Shown one piece after another: positions 27,161-37,151 of a DNA stretch of 64,000 bases; position 1 is the stretch's first letter; each line of letters begins with the position of its first letter. Position numbers and translations under genes: made by a program. Source of the DNA: Anoxybacillus sp. J5B_2022 (GTDB taxonomy: Bacteria; Bacillota; Bacilli; Bacillales; Anoxybacillaceae); NCBI RefSeq assembly GCF_026847645.1, contig NZ_JAPSMC010000003.1, positions 1 to 64,000 of the forward strand. The letters are read 5' to 3'. The notes under the pieces were generated by a model. The model made no database searches, was not told the origin of the DNA, and was given only the letters and a program-made list of their open reading frames with translations.

Positions 27161-28489
27161 TAGCAAATCTGCGGCCAACTGCGCCAATCCCGAGCGCTCA
27201 CCTTTAATGAGCCGGACATGCCCGGAAATTTTTTGCTCTTTAAATTTTTCAACGACATACGTTAACCCGTTGTTGTATTCATCTAAATACGGATGATCAA
27301 TTTGTTCAGGATCCCCCATTAAAATAATTTTACTTTTTTCACCGACGCGCGTTAAAATCGTCTTTACTTCGTGTTTCGTTAAATTTTGCGCTTCGTCAAT
27401 AATAATAAACTGCTCCGGTAAACTGCGACCGCGTATATAAGTAAGCGCCTCTACTTCGATGGAACTCATCCCCGCTAAAATCGCATCGAGTTCTCCTGGT
27501 TTTTTCGTGTTAAATAAATATTCTAAGTTATCGAAGATCGGTTGCATCCACGGGCGCAATTTTTCCTGTTTTTCACCTGGCAAAAACCCGATATCTTTAC
27601 CGACGGGCACGATCGGTCGAGCCACCAGCAGTTTTTTATACCTCCCGAGATCTTCTGTTTGCATGAGCCCCGCAGCAAGCGCCAAAAGTGTTTTTCCTGT
27701 TCCCGCCTTGCCGATAAGCGTTACAAGCGGAAGGTCTTCACGCATCAGCAACTCAAACGCCATCGTCTGCTGAACGTTGCGCGGGCGAATCCCCCAAACG
27801 TGTTCATGGTGAAACGTCAATTTTTTTACTTTTTTCCCGGCGTGATCAACCATACCGACCGCAGATGCTGAGCTACCGAGCGCATCTTTCATGATGATGA
27901 ATTGATTCGGATAAAACGGATGATTAGCAATTTCCGAAAGAACAAGCTCCCCTTTTTCATAAAAACGACTTAAATGCTCCGCATTTATGTACAGCTCTAA
28001 AAATCCTGTGTAAATATGCTCAATATCAACAACGCGGTCGTTTAAAAAGTCTTCTGCTTGCAAGCCAATCGCATCCGCTTTGACGCGAACGAGTGCATCT
28101 TTGCTCACTAAAATGACTGAGCGGCCATCCTCTTTTTCCTGTTCCTCAAGCGCTAAATTTTTGGCAACCGCTAAAATGCGATTATCGTTCGTCTTTTCCA
28201 CAAAAATGTCTTGCAGTTGCTGAAACGAGCGGTGATTTAACTCAATTCGGAGCACGCCTCCGTTATCGAGCAAAATTTTTTCATGCAGTTTTCCGTTTTC
28301 ACGGAGGCGGTCAATCAATTTTGACACTTGCCGCGCATTTCTTCCAACCTCATCCATATACCGCTTTTTTGAATCCACTTCTTCTAATACGACAGCAGGG
28401 ATGACCACTTCGTTATCTTCAAAGGAAAAAATGGAATACGGGTCTTGCAGGAGCACGTTTGTATCGAGCACGTATATTTTATTTCCCAA
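27158..28489 (-). CDS. phoH2: PhoH2-type PIN-PhoH ATPase (YlaK)
   Basis: The 443-aa protein joins an N-terminal PIN ribonuclease domain (YVLDTNVLLQDPYSIF and further Asp/Glu residues) with a C-terminal PhoH ATPase domain (Walker A GKAGTGKTLLALA; DEAQNLT). PhoH2 proteins are described as ATP-dependent RNA helicase/nucleases, in mycobacteria acting with an upstream antitoxin-like gene; no such gene precedes it here. B. subtilis YlaK is the synteny match. The start is TTG with GGGAAT context and is less certain. Confidence 0.92.
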   Translation of the reverse strand: MGNKIYVLDTNVLLQDPYSIFSFEDNEVVIPAVVLEEVDSKKRYMDEVGRNARQVSKLIDRLRENGKLHEKILLDNGGVLRIELNHRSFQQLQDIFVEKTNDNRILAVAKNLALEEQEKEDGRSVILVSKDALVRVKADAIGLQAEDFLNDRVVDIEHIYTGFLELYINAEHLSRFYEKGELVLSEIANHPFYPNQFIIMKDALGSSASAVGMVDHAGKKVKKLTFHHEHVWGIRPRNVQQTMAFELLMREDLPLVTLIGKAGTGKTLLALAAGLMQTEDLGRYKKLLVARPIVPVGKDIGFLPGEKQEKLRPWMQPIFDNLEYLFNTKKPGELDAILAGMSSIEVEALTYIRGRSLPEQFIIIDEAQNLTKHEVKTILTRVGEKSKIILMGDPEQIDHPYLDEYNNGLTYVVEKFKEQKISGHVRLIKGERSGLAQLAADLL

Positions 28490-28563
28490 ATTCCCACGCC
28501 CCCATTTCGTTTAGTATGTTCGCTTTCTTTGGACGGGATTGTTGTTATATAGTATGAGGAAAT

Positions 28564-28591
28564 GTATAAAGATAGAAGGTTGGTCACAAAA
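28564..28591 (+). promoter_or_regulatory. candidate sigma-G promoter of ylaJ
   Basis: GTATA (28564-28568), 16 nt, then CACAAAA (28585-28591) loosely fit the sigma-G pattern; YhcN/YlaJ proteins are forespore products in B. subtilis. The -10 match is partial. Confidence 0.35.
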
Positions 28592-28621
28592 TAAAGTTAA
28601 AAACAGACCGAGGTGCAAATA

Positions 28622-29215
28622 ATGAATCGTTACTCTGCTCTTGTTGCGACTAGTCTCTTTTTCATTTTAACAGGCTGCAATATCGGAAATCGGCAAGATA
28701 CGCCTAACGAATCTCTCGTCCGAGTGAAAAATACGGTAAGCGAGAATGTGCAAAATAAATCAGGCCAACAGATTGCCCACCATTTAGCAGATTTAGCAAA
28801 CCGCGTGCCTAACGTCGAAGATGCCACTGTCCTTGTTGTTGGGAAATATGCGATCGTTGGCATTGACGTAAACGATAAGTTAGATCGTTCCCGCGTCGGA
28901 ACAGTGAAATATTCCGTCGCCGAAAGCTTGCAAAAAGATCCATACGGAGCGAACGCGATCATTATCGCTGATCCTGACTTATATACGCGACTGCAAAACA
29001 TTGTCCGCCAAGTGGATAACGGCCGACCTGTGCAGGCATTTATGAACGAAGTGGCTGATATCGTCGGTCGCGTCATGCCGGAAATTCCAAGCGATTTACT
29101 GCAAACAAAAAATCCAGCGCCAACAAAAGAAAACAATGCGGAGCTGAACAAAAAAGAGGAAAAACAGCTGAATAACCGTCAAGACAAACAATCGAATCAC
29201 TATTTAAATGAGTAA
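28622..29215 (+). CDS. ylaJ: YhcN/YlaJ family sporulation lipoprotein
   Basis: This 197-aa lipoprotein has a signal peptide with lipobox LTGCN and the YhcN/YlaJ domain (HHLADLANRVPNVEDATVLVVG, IVGIDVNDKL, YGANAIIIADPDL), followed by a charged Asn/Gln-rich tail. Homologues are spore inner-membrane lipoproteins made in the forespore and affect germination or outgrowth. The start at 28622 has GAGGTG upstream; the GTG at 28613 is too close to that site. Confidence 0.9.
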   Translation: MNRYSALVATSLFFILTGCNIGNRQDTPNESLVRVKNTVSENVQNKSGQQIAHHLADLANRVPNVEDATVLVVGKYAIVGIDVNDKLDRSRVGTVKYSVAESLQKDPYGANAIIIADPDLYTRLQNIVRQVDNGRPVQAFMNEVADIVGRVMPEIPSDLLQTKNPAPTKENNAELNKKEEKQLNNRQDKQSNHYLNE

Positions 29216-29244
29216 GAGCCTAGCCATCCGCTAAGCTCTTTTTC
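29216..29244 (+). terminator. ylaJ terminator
   Basis: GAGCCTAGC and GCTAAGCTC pair with one mismatch and are followed by TTTTTC, right after the stop codon. Confidence 0.7.
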
Positions 29245-29245
29245 G

Positions 29246-29701
29246 TTACGCATTTCTTAGTGCACTCATCACTTGATGATCTAATTTTGCCGCTGCTTGG
29301 GCATCGTACGTTTTTTCGTATTTCGGCTCAACGGAAATTTTTGCTCCGTAAAACATGACATCGCGCACTTCCGTAATCACGATTTCTACAAGCGCTAATT
29401 TGAGCGGAACTCCGTCCATTTTCTCGATTTTGACGTGCGCTTTGCCGCTAATCGAATACGTCGATTCGTTGGCAATTAACGTGATGACGACAAACGGATT
29501 TTTTTGAATGTTTTGCACAATACGCGAGCGGTTATCGACCGCAAAATAAAGGCGGTCTTCACTCGGTGCATACACCCATGAAATGGCGCTGACATTCGGG
29601 CCGCCGGTTTCATGGTCAATCGTCGCGACCGTTACGAATCGCTCTTTTTGCAACGCTTGGAAAAGAGGCTCGATCAGTTTTTGTTCTACTTCATTAGCCA
29701 T
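29246..29701 (-). CDS. pyridoxamine 5'-phosphate oxidase-like flavin-binding protein
   Basis: This 151-aa split-barrel protein of the PNPOx-like superfamily shows KERFVTVATIDHETGGPNVSAISWVYAP, typical of FMN/F420/heme-binding members, and RLYFAVDNRSRIVQNIQKNP. The cofactor and substrate cannot be told from sequence. The ATG at 29701 follows GGGAGGTG. It is convergent with ylaJ and divergent from ylaI. Confidence 0.85.
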   Translation of the reverse strand: MANEVEQKLIEPLFQALQKERFVTVATIDHETGGPNVSAISWVYAPSEDRLYFAVDNRSRIVQNIQKNPFVVITLIANESTYSISGKAHVKIEKMDGVPLKLALVEIVITEVRDVMFYGAKISVEPKYEKTYDAQAAAKLDHQVMSALRNA

Positions 29702-29807
29702 CAAAAACACCTCCCGGATAGTGATAATTTTATCATACCTATTTTCTCCAAAGTTGCAAAGGAAAATGGTATAATCAAAACAAATGGTGTTAACTACGAG
29801 GTGTACG

Positions 29808-30008
29808 ATGAGAGTGAAATGTGTTCTTTGCGATCAAATTAACGTAATTGATGATGAATCATTGTTGGCAAAGCGGTTGCGCAACCGTCCGATCCATACG
29901 TATATGTGCGAATCATGCTATGAACGCATTGCCGAAAAAACAAAGATGCGGCTTGCGACCGGGAAATTTCGCATTTACCGTTCCAACACGCCGCACGATG
30001 AATGGTAG
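29808..30008 (+). CDS. ylaI: YlaI, DUF2197 zinc-ribbon-like protein
   Basis: The 66-aa protein has two Cys pairs (CVLCDQ and CESCYE) that would bind zinc, and the family core RLRNRPIHTYMCESC. It corresponds to B. subtilis YlaI in sequence and position. The start at 29808 has ACGAGGTG upstream; the in-frame codon at 29784 does not. Function unknown. Confidence 0.9.
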   Translation: MRVKCVLCDQINVIDDESLLAKRLRNRPIHTYMCESCYERIAEKTKMRLATGKFRIYRSNTPHDEW

Positions 30009-30040
30009 AAGCACCGCGCGCTATGCACGGTGCTTTTGTT
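30009..30040. terminator. ylaI terminator
   Basis: AAGCACCG and CGGTGCTT arms flank an 11-nt loop, then TTTG; it lies across the stop of the convergent gene. Confidence 0.75.
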
Positions 30041-30326
30041 CGGTTGGATAGTTGATATATTTCTCGGGCTCGCGTTCGATTTGCTCAAGCATGGCTTCAA
30101 TCAGTTCCACCGGAAAGCGTGCTGTTTTCGATTGCTGTTCCTTTTCATAATGGATGATATACATCATTTCATCTTTTTTCACGTTAACCTTTGTAATCTG
30201 AAAATCATTTTGTAAAATCGTCCGGAAAAAGGCGGCGGTTTCTTGTGCGGCAGTATCGTTTGGCCGCGCATCCGCAACGACTTGAATCGTTAGCCAATTA
30301 TAAAGGGCATCTTGCAATGACTTCAT
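30021..30326 (-). CDS. conserved hypothetical protein downstream of ylaH
   Basis: The 101-aa soluble protein starts MKSLQDALYNWLTIQVVAD and has a mixed alpha/beta pattern without recognisable motifs. It lies 4 nt after ylaH and is probably cotranscribed with typA-ylaH. I do not recognise the family. The start ATG follows a GGTGACGAG site within the end of ylaH. Confidence 0.75.
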   Translation of the reverse strand: MKSLQDALYNWLTIQVVADARPNDTAAQETAAFFRTILQNDFQITKVNVKKDEMMYIIHYEKEQQSKTARFPVELIEAMLEQIEREPEKYINYPTEQKHRA

Positions 30327-30330
30327 CTCG

Positions 30331-30651
30331 TCACCGCCTTGTCGAACTTTCTTCTTGCTTTTTCGCTTGATGTAGCCGAATTTTATAAATGATTAAAATG
30401 AGCGCTGCGACAACTAACCCTTCGGCAACCGGTAAAAAGACAGCAAAAAACGTTAAAATGGTGCATCCTAAGGCAAGCAAAATGTAAATAACCACATTTT
30501 TTAACAGCGGTAACTTTTTCGCAAACCCAAGCCGGTACACAATAGCGGATAAAATTAATACTGTAATATAAAGAAGCCACATTCCTTGCTTCGGATTCGT
30601 ATGCACTCCATATAGCGACGCAAAAAAGGAAAGCCGCTCCATCACACTCAT
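30331..30651 (-). CDS. ylaH: YlaH-like membrane protein
   Basis: The 106-aa protein has three hydrophobic segments and the start [17 protein letters not shown] that is typical of YlaH. It follows typA by 14 nt, as in B. subtilis. Function unknown; the C-terminus is a charged cytoplasmic tail. Confidence 0.88.
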   Translation of the reverse strand: MSVMERLSFFASLYGVHTNPKQGMWLLYITVLILSAIVYRLGFAKKLPLLKNVVIYILLALGCTILTFFAVFLPVAEGLVVAALILIIYKIRLHQAKKQEESSTRR

Positions 30652-30665
30652 TGTTCCTGCCCCCT

Positions 30666-32516
30666 TTATTTTGCCTGCTCGGCCGCTTTCTTTTTCTTCG
30701 CTAGCTTCTCGCGCTCATTTTTGTCTAAAATTTTCTTGCGCAAGCGAATCGACTGCGGTGTTACTTCACAATACTCATCGTCGTTCAAATATTCAAGCGC
30801 TTCCTCGAGCGTCATTAGCCGCGGCTTCTTCATCGTCACCGTCTGTTCTTTCGTGGCGGAACGAATATTCGTCGCATGTTTCACTTTGCAAATGTTAACG
30901 ACTAAATCGTTTTCGCGCGTATGCTCACCGACAATCATTCCTTCATACACTTCCGTTCCTGGCTCGACAAAGATCGTGCCGCGGTCCTCGACTTGCATAA
31001 TGCCGTAAGCCGTCGCTTTTCCTGTTTCCATTGAAATGAGCACACCTTGGCGCCGTCCACCAACAAGTCCCTTTTGCGCCGGGGCATAATGGTCGAATGA
31101 ATGGTTTAAAATTCCGTATCCACGCGTCAATGACATAAATTCTGTACGGTAACCAATTAATCCGCGCGCTGGCACCATGAAAATGAGGCGGACTTGTCCA
31201 TTTTCCTGATGAATCATATCGACCATTTCTCCTTTGCGCACGCCGAGCGATTCCATAATCGCGCCGGTATATTCTTCCGGAATGTCGATTTGCACGCGCT
31301 CGATCGGCTCACAAAGCACACCATCGATTTCTTTCATAATGACTTCCGGTTTCGATACTTGTAGTTCAAACCCTTCGCGCCGCATATTTTCAATTAAAAT
31401 CGATAAATGCAATTCACCGCGGCCGGAAACGATCCATGCATCAGGCGAATCAGTCGGCTCGACGCGCAAGCTCACATCCGTTTCGAGCTGCGTATGAAGA
31501 CGCTCTTCGATTTTGCGGGCAGTAACATACTTTCCTTCCCGCCCAGCAAATGGGCTATTATTGACTAAAAACGTCATTTTTAACGTCGGTTCATCAATAC
31601 GCAATGCTGGCAACGCTTCTTGATGCTCAATCGGGCATACCGTTTCGCCAACGTTAATATCTTCCATTCCAGAAACCGCAATAATATCGCCCGCTTCCGC
31701 TTCCATAATTTCGATTCGCTTTAACCCGATAAAGCCAAATAGCTTCGTCACGCGGAACGTCTTGACCGATCCATCTAATTTCATTAAGGCAACTTGCTGC
31801 CCGACTTTGATCGTGCCGCGAAACACACGCCCGATCCCGATTCGGCCGACATAGTCGTTATAGTCGAGAAGCGCCACTTGAAATTGAAGCGGCTCGACTC
31901 GATTGTCGACAGGAGCGGGAATATGTGCCATAATCGTTTCAAACAGCACCGTCATATCGCTTTCTTGCGTATGTGGGTCCAAGCTCGCAGTTCCGTTTAA
32001 CGCGGAAGCGTAAACGACTGGAAACTCTAGTTGTTCTTCCGACGCTCCTAATTCAATAAACAAATCAATCACTTCATCGACGACTTCTTCCGGACGAGCA
32101 AATTCGCGGTCAATTTTATTGACGACGACAATCGGCGTCAAATGTTGCTCTAACGCTTTTTTCAAAACAAAGCGCGTCTGCGGCATGCAGCCTTCGTAAG
32201 CATCGACGACGAGCAACACGCCGTCGACCATGCGCATAATTCGCTCTACTTCCCCGCCAAAATCGGCATGTCCCGGCGTGTCTAAAATGTTGATGCGCGC
32301 ATTTTTATAATGAATGGCTGTATTTTTCGCTAAAATCGTAATTCCACGTTCTCTTTCCAAGTCATTGCGGTCAAGCGCCCGTTCTTGCACCTGCTCGTTC
32401 GCGCGGAACGTGCCGGATTGGCGCAATAGCTGATCTACTAACGTTGTTTTTCCATGATCGACATGGGCGATAATTGCAATATTTCGAAGATCTTCTCGCC
32501 GTTTCACTTTGTTCAC
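30666..32516 (-). CDS. typA: translational GTPase TypA/BipA
   Basis: TypA is a ribosome-associated GTPase of the EF-G type, involved in ribosome assembly and stress or cold adaptation. The 616-aa protein shows the G1 motif [14 protein letters not shown]3 [12 protein letters not shown]4 NKIDR, then EF-G-like domains III and V and the BipA-specific C-terminus. The start follows GGAGTGAACAAAGTG-type leader. It heads a group with ylaH and the 101-aa protein gene and is divergent from ylaF. Confidence 0.97.
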   Translation of the reverse strand: MNKVKRREDLRNIAIIAHVDHGKTTLVDQLLRQSGTFRANEQVQERALDRNDLERERGITILAKNTAIHYKNARINILDTPGHADFGGEVERIMRMVDGVLLVVDAYEGCMPQTRFVLKKALEQHLTPIVVVNKIDREFARPEEVVDEVIDLFIELGASEEQLEFPVVYASALNGTASLDPHTQESDMTVLFETIMAHIPAPVDNRVEPLQFQVALLDYNDYVGRIGIGRVFRGTIKVGQQVALMKLDGSVKTFRVTKLFGFIGLKRIEIMEAEAGDIIAVSGMEDINVGETVCPIEHQEALPALRIDEPTLKMTFLVNNSPFAGREGKYVTARKIEERLHTQLETDVSLRVEPTDSPDAWIVSGRGELHLSILIENMRREGFELQVSKPEVIMKEIDGVLCEPIERVQIDIPEEYTGAIMESLGVRKGEMVDMIHQENGQVRLIFMVPARGLIGYRTEFMSLTRGYGILNHSFDHYAPAQKGLVGGRRQGVLISMETGKATAYGIMQVEDRGTIFVEPGTEVYEGMIVGEHTRENDLVVNICKVKHATNIRSATKEQTVTMKKPRLMTLEEALEYLNDDEYCEVTPQSIRLRKKILDKNEREKLAKKKKAAEQAK

Positions 32517-32624
32517 TCCTATGTGTAAATTGCTCGTTTATTATATCATAAAGAGGATAGAAAAGCGGAATGTTTTCGTGTAGACTTAAAAAGAAGGGAA
32601 CGAAAGGCAAGAAAGGGGATTTTC

Positions 32625-32810
32625 ATGAAACCGTTTCAACCGGTCTTTTTATTGTTTGCGATTTTAGCTGCCTCGTCAATTATGGCGATCGGCATTTTTA
32701 TTGCGGAACAAAGCACGATCGGCGTTGTTATTTCCATTGTTGTCTTTGTTATCGTTATGGGAATCGGGTTTGCCACTAAAAAGCGGATGCGCGAAAAAGG
32801 CACATTATAA
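32625..32810 (+). CDS. ylaF: YlaF, DUF5325 small membrane protein
   Basis: The 61-aa protein has two hydrophobic helices (LLFAILAASSIMAIGIFIA and a V/I-rich second helix) and a basic tail, the DUF5325 pattern. It sits between typA and suhB as in B. subtilis. GAAAGGGG precedes the ATG. Function unknown. Confidence 0.87.
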   Translation: MKPFQPVFLLFAILAASSIMAIGIFIAEQSTIGVVISIVVFVIVMGIGFATKKRMREKGTL

Positions 32811-32838
32811 TCGGGACAACAAAACGCTTGTCCCGATT
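32809..32838. terminator. ylaF/suhB bidirectional terminator
   Basis: AATCGGGACAA and TTGTCCCGATT form a perfect 11-bp stem with an 8-nt loop and T-rich flanks on both strands. Confidence 0.9.
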
Positions 32839-33627
32839 TTATTTGCGAATATACTTCGTTACAATTTGTTCATGGAGCCCTGGTTTGGCCACCAATACAG
32901 AGTTTTGGCCAAGAAGTTGGAGCGGTTCTCCGTATACATTCGTCACGATCCCGCCAACTTCTTCGACAATCACAAGTCCGCCCGCAAAATCCCACGGTGA
33001 CAACCGCATCGTGATGTACGCATCCAATCTTCCGGTTGCGACATACGCCATTTCTAACGCAGCAGAACCGTATGACCGCGTCCCACGCACTGCTTTGACA
33101 AGCGGTGCTAATACAGACGGATCGATGCGTGCATTTTCAATCACCCACGTCGTATTCAGCGAAATAATCGCTTCCGAAATCTCTACCGGCTGCAGACGCG
33201 GAAGCGGCCGGCCATTTAAAAACGCTCCTTTCCCTTTTTGGGCATAATATAATTCATCGTGCACAACATCGTAAATATAGCCAAGCTGACCGATCCCGTC
33301 GTGAAAAACACCAATGGAAATAGCAAAATTTCGCTGTTGATGGATAAAATTCATTGTTCCGTCAATCGGGTCGATGATCCAGACGACACCATCTAACGCT
33401 CCTACATCATCGCCAAACCCTTCTTCGCCAAGCACGCGATGCTCCGGAAACGTTTCTTTAATCCGTTCAATAAAAAACTGCTCCGTTTCTTTGTCCACAT
33501 TTGTTACTAAATCTTTTCGATTCGATTTCATTTGTACCGTCAATTGTTGCTCAAACGTTTCACGAATGCGGACACCGGCTTCCTTCAGCCATTTTCGGGC
33601 ACATTCATCGATGTGTTCCCAATTCAT
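32839..33627 (-). CDS. suhB: inositol-phosphatase family protein (YktC/SuhB)
   Basis: This Mg-dependent, Li-sensitive phosphatase family member has the metal-binding motifs LGEEGFG, WIIDPIDGTMNF and SPWDFAGG, so the active site is complete. In B. subtilis YktC hydrolyses inositol phosphate and related phosphates. The ATG at 33627 is preceded by AGGAG with a 9-nt gap; an upstream TTG is too close to it. Length is 262 aa. Confidence 0.93.
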   Translation of the reverse strand: MNWEHIDECARKWLKEAGVRIRETFEQQLTVQMKSNRKDLVTNVDKETEQFFIERIKETFPEHRVLGEEGFGDDVGALDGVVWIIDPIDGTMNFIHQQRNFAISIGVFHDGIGQLGYIYDVVHDELYYAQKGKGAFLNGRPLPRLQPVEISEAIISLNTTWVIENARIDPSVLAPLVKAVRGTRSYGSAALEMAYVATGRLDAYITMRLSPWDFAGGLVIVEEVGGIVTNVYGEPLQLLGQNSVLVAKPGLHEQIVTKYIRK

Positions 33628-33713
33628 TTTTTCCAACTCCTATCGAAAAAAATCATCATAAATTTTTATGTACGAATATACATTAGAATAGTGCAAGTTG
33701 GCACATTCTGCAA

Positions 33714-33747
33714 GAAAAAACGAACCGTATAACCATGGTTCGCCATC
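33714..33747 (-). terminator. terminator after the 62-aa protein gene
   Basis: CGAACC and GGTTCG arms are followed by TTTTTTC on the minus strand. Confidence 0.7.
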
Positions 33748-33756
33748 GATCTGTCT

Positions 33757-33945
33757 TTATAGTTGAAGACGCATAAGTTCTTGACGTAATTTTTCCAACT
33801 TTCGTTTGCATTCTTTTTTCTTCTCTTCATCATTTTCCATCATCGCTTCGTAAAGGGTTGCTAACTCATAATCCAATTCAAGCTTAAGGACCGCCATCCG
33901 TTTTTCTCCATCCGTTCGTTTTACCGAATTGACTGTTTTTTTCAT
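33757..33945 (-). CDS. small coiled-coil protein (YkzI-like by position)
   Basis: The 62-aa product is highly charged and helical: ELDYELATLYEAMMENDEEK, then a Lys/Glu-rich stretch ending in LRQELMRLQL. It lies between yktA and suhB, where B. subtilis carries the small gene ykzI; the equivalence is positional. GGGGTG is 12 nt upstream of the ATG, so the adjacent TTG is an alternative start. Function unknown. Confidence 0.7.
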   Translation of the reverse strand: MKKTVNSVKRTDGEKRMAVLKLELDYELATLYEAMMENDEEKKKECKRKLEKLRQELMRLQL

Positions 33946-34064
33946 CAATATAAGCACCCCTTTCCTTCTTGTCGTTGCCTTTGAAATCACAAAATTTTCT
34001 GATAGTGATTGTTTATATATATTATGTAAGGAAAGGGGGCTATGCAACAAATTTGTGTATTCGT

Positions 34065-34349
34065 CTAATTTTTTTCGGTCATGTGAATCCAGTCGCCACT
34101 TTTTGACTCTTTCGCTTTTTTCATGACGCGGTAAGAAGAATAGCCGCTCGTTTTTTCAAACTCATCACACCATTTTTTCTCTTCGCTTTTGCTCGGAACA
34201 ATTTCTTTAAAACGGCGATATATGCTCATTAACTGTTCCCGTTCCATTCCTTGTTCATAGACGGTTTCGACCGCTTCAAAAAATTTAATGACATCGATAA
34301 TTTCTTGCGTTGTCCAATCATAAGAAAACGGGTACGAATAACTCAACAT
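34065..34349 (-). CDS. yktA: YktA, UPF0223 family protein
   Basis: The 94-aa protein shows the UPF0223 pattern: [35 protein letters not shown] and [18 protein letters not shown]. It is soluble and helical. The ATG at 34349 follows CGGAGGTGAAC. It is 14 nt downstream of the dioxygenase-like gene. Function unknown. Confidence 0.92.
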   Translation of the reverse strand: MLSYSYPFSYDWTTQEIIDVIKFFEAVETVYEQGMEREQLMSIYRRFKEIVPSKSEEKKWCDEFEKTSGYSSYRVMKKAKESKSGDWIHMTEKN

Positions 34350-34363
34350 GTTCACCTCCGCTG

Positions 34364-35323
34364 TTAGTTTGCCCAGCGATGGCGAATTTGTTCCGCTTCA
34401 CGAATCATGCGAGCGAATAATTCCGCAACCGTCGGCACATCATGGATCAATCCCATCACTTGTCCGGCCCAAGCAAACCCTTCTTTCGTTTCTCCATCGT
34501 AAATAAACCGGCGGTTCGCTTCCCCACTTATGTATTCTTTTAGCTGCTCATACGTTCCGCCTTGTTGTTCGATTTGTAAAATTTTTTCGGTCCACTCGTT
34601 CGCAATCGCCCTTCCCGGCGCTCCTAAACTTCGCTTAATGACAACTGTATCGTTTTCAGAGCCTTTCACAAGCAACTCCTTATATAGCGGATGGGCGTGA
34701 ACGCATTCTTGCGTCGCAATAAACCGCGTTCCCATTTCAATTCCTTCCGCTCCAAGCGCCAGCGCTGCCATTAACCCTCTTCCGTCTCCGATGCCACCAG
34801 AAGCAATGACCGGGATCGACACGGAATCCACGACTTTCGGAATAAGCACAAACGTCCCAATATCGTATTTTCCTAAATGGCCGCCTCCTTCTTGACCTAC
34901 GACCATTACCGCATCAGCCCCTAGCTCTTCGGCTTTCACCGCTTGGCGGACGGCTGCGACAAGTACTAGTTTCTTTACGTCCACACCTTTTAATTGATCA
35001 AAAAACGGGGCAGGGTTTCCTCCCGTAACCGATACGACTGGCACTTCCTCTTCGATCGCCACTTCAAGCATATGCGAAAACGGTCGGCCGTGCTGTCCGA
35101 TCGCAAAGTTCACGCCGAATGGTCGGTCGGTTTTTTCCCTTACTTTTCGAATTTCCTCGCGCAATGCCTCCGGTGTTGGCAACGACATCGCGGTAATTTG
35201 TCCTAATCCACCAGCGTTGGAAACGGCCGCTGCCAAATCCGCGTACGCTAAATACGCAAGCCCTCCTTGAATGATCGGGTATTCAATCGCCAATAACTCT
35301 GTCACTCTCGTTTTCCATTCCAT
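34364..35323 (-). CDS. nitronate monooxygenase / FabK-type flavoprotein
   Basis: The 319-aa TIM-barrel flavoenzyme has [21 protein letters not shown] near the N-terminus, the HLGKYD segment with a likely catalytic His (QEGGGHLG) and the FMN-phosphate region [23 protein letters not shown]. The family spans nitronate monooxygenases, FabK enoyl-ACP reductases and YrpB-like proteins, and sequence alone does not decide. It is divergent from speA with a 228-nt gap. Confidence 0.85.
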   Translation of the reverse strand: MEWKTRVTELLAIEYPIIQGGLAYLAYADLAAAVSNAGGLGQITAMSLPTPEALREEIRKVREKTDRPFGVNFAIGQHGRPFSHMLEVAIEEEVPVVSVTGGNPAPFFDQLKGVDVKKLVLVAAVRQAVKAEELGADAVMVVGQEGGGHLGKYDIGTFVLIPKVVDSVSIPVIASGGIGDGRGLMAALALGAEGIEMGTRFIATQECVHAHPLYKELLVKGSENDTVVIKRSLGAPGRAIANEWTEKILQIEQQGGTYEQLKEYISGEANRRFIYDGETKEGFAWAGQVMGLIHDVPTVAELFARMIREAEQIRHRWAN

Positions 35324-35480
35324 TTATTCCACCTCCTATGTATAAGTATAATATGTTTCGAGAATGCTTGCCTCATTTCCTGCGTGTTGATTGGCCAACT
35401 TTTTTATATGTCGCTATAACCGCTACGCGTTGGTGCGCAACGCCTTCACCATATGGGAAGAAATGATGCAAAAATGATTC

Positions 35481-35509
35481 TTTGCAAACGGTGAAATAAG
35501 TGCTATAAT
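35481..35509 (+). promoter_or_regulatory. sigma-A promoter of speA
   Basis: TTTGCA (35481-35486), 17 nt, TATAAT (35504-35509): a perfect -10 and a moderate -35, 42 nt before the TTG start. Confidence 0.65.
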
Positions 35510-35551
35510 GCATTTGTTTTATTTTTATGCAAAAAGAGGTGTGAGGGAGCA

Positions 35552-37024
35552 TTGTCACAGTTTGAGACACCGTTATTTACCGGACTGCTAGAACATATGA
35601 AAAGAGATCCGATTCAGTTTCACATTCCTGGCCATAAAAAAGGGGCGGGAATGGATCCGCAATTTCGTGAATTCATCGGTGAAAATGCATTAGCCATCGA
35701 TTTAATTAACATCGGTCCTTTGGATGATTTGCATCAGCCAAAAGGGATGATTAAACGCGCGCAAGAGCTAGCGGCTGAAGCGTTTGGCGCCGATTATACG
35801 TTTTTTTCCGTACAAGGAACGAGCGGGGCAATCATGACAATGGTCATGTCCGTCGCTGGTCCTGGCGATAAAATTATCGTGCCGCGCAACGTGCATAAAT
35901 CGGTCATGTCCGCCATCGTGTTTTCCGGCGCGACCCCGATTTTTATTCATCCAGAAGTGGATAAAGAGCTTGGCATTTCGCATGGCATTACGCCGGAAGC
36001 AGTGGATAAAGCGTTAACGCAGCATCCTGACGCCAAAGGGGTGCTCGTCATTAATCCGACGTATTTTGGCATTGCCGGCGATTTGAAAAAAATTGTCGAA
36101 ATCGCCCATGCGCATGGTGTGCCTGTTCTTGTCGACGAAGCGCACGGCGTGCATATTCACTTTCATGAAAAACTGCCGCTTTCTGCGATGCAAGCAGGAG
36201 CAGATATGGCAGCAACGAGCGTTCATAAGCTCGGCGGGTCGATGACACAAAGTTCGATTTTGAACGTGCGCGAAGGACTCGTTTCTGCCAAGCGCGTCCA
36301 AGCGATTTTAAGCATGTTAACGACGACATCGACGTCGTATTTGTTGCTCGCTTCCCTCGATGTCGCCCGCAAGCGGTTAGCGACAGAAGGCCGAGCGCTC
36401 GCTGAAAAAGCGATTCAGCTGGCGGAAGCAACGCGCGAAAAAATTAATGAAATTCCGCATTTGTATTGTGTTGGTAAAGAAATTTTAGGAACGAAAGCAA
36501 CGTACAATTACGATCCGACGAAACTGATCATTTCCGTAAAGGAACTTGGCTTAACGGGGTATGACGTCGAAAAATGGTTGCGGGAAATGTACCATATCGA
36601 AGTCGAGCTGTCCGATTTATACAATATTTTATGTATTATTACACCAGGCGATACAGAAAAGGAAACGGACGTACTAGTGAAGGCGCTGCGCCATTTATCG
36701 GAACAATATCGCCATCAAGCGGATGCAGGTGTAAAACCGAAAGTGTTACTGCCAGACATTCCGGCGCTTGCGTTAACGCCGCGCGATGCGTTTTATTCGG
36801 AAACAGAAGTCGTGCCGTTTGAACAATCCGCCGGACGAATCATCGCCGAATTTGTCATGGTCTACCCACCGGGGATCCCGATTTTCATTCCTGGCGAAAT
36901 TATTACGGACGAAAACTTAGCCTACATTAAGAAAAATCTCGAAGTTGGGTTGCCGGTGCAAGGACCAGAGGACGATACGCTACAAACACTACGCGTTATT
37001 AAAGAACATAAGCCGATTAGGTAA
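35552..37024 (+). CDS. speA: arginine decarboxylase
   Basis: SpeA converts arginine to agmatine, the first step of polyamine synthesis in Bacillus. It is a PLP enzyme of the Orn/Lys/Arg decarboxylase fold-III group, 490 aa as in B. subtilis. Visible motifs are QFHIPGHKKGAGMD, GTSGAIMTMVMSVAGPGDKI, VDEAHGVHIHFH and the PLP-binding Lys in ATSVHKLGGSMTQSS. The start is TTG with GTGAGGGAG upstream. The convergent neighbour is the SR1 gene. Confidence 0.95.
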   Translation: MSQFETPLFTGLLEHMKRDPIQFHIPGHKKGAGMDPQFREFIGENALAIDLINIGPLDDLHQPKGMIKRAQELAAEAFGADYTFFSVQGTSGAIMTMVMSVAGPGDKIIVPRNVHKSVMSAIVFSGATPIFIHPEVDKELGISHGITPEAVDKALTQHPDAKGVLVINPTYFGIAGDLKKIVEIAHAHGVPVLVDEAHGVHIHFHEKLPLSAMQAGADMAATSVHKLGGSMTQSSILNVREGLVSAKRVQAILSMLTTTSTSYLLLASLDVARKRLATEGRALAEKAIQLAEATREKINEIPHLYCVGKEILGTKATYNYDPTKLIISVKELGLTGYDVEKWLREMYHIEVELSDLYNILCIITPGDTEKETDVLVKALRHLSEQYRHQADAGVKPKVLLPDIPALALTPRDAFYSETEVVPFEQSAGRIIAEFVMVYPPGIPIFIPGEIITDENLAYIKKNLEVGLPVQGPEDDTLQTLRVIKEHKPIR

Positions 37025-37030
37025 GCGAAA

Positions 37031-37064
37031 AAGAAGGGTGTCCGCATAGGTACCCTTCTTTTTT
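37031..37064 (+). terminator. speA terminator
   Basis: AAGAAGGGT and ACCCTTCTT form a 9-bp stem followed by TTTTT. Confidence 0.88.
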
Positions 37065-37074
37065 AAATGTAAAC

Positions 37075-37111
37075 AAAAAAAGCACATGCCTCTCCCGTTC
37101 TGCATGCGCTT
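37075..37111 (-). terminator. SR1 terminator
   Basis: AAGCGCATGC and GCATGTGCTT form a 10-bp stem (one G-U) with a 12-nt loop, followed by seven T residues on the minus strand. Confidence 0.88.
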
Positions 37112-37151
37112 TCATTTATTTAAACCTTTCCCCCATTGTTTCTACACCGTT

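Noticed and set aside
35427-35443. GCGTTG/CAACGC hairpin upstream of speA
   Set aside because: The stem is only 6 bp and lies well upstream of the promoter; there is no T-run or conservation evidence to give it a role.
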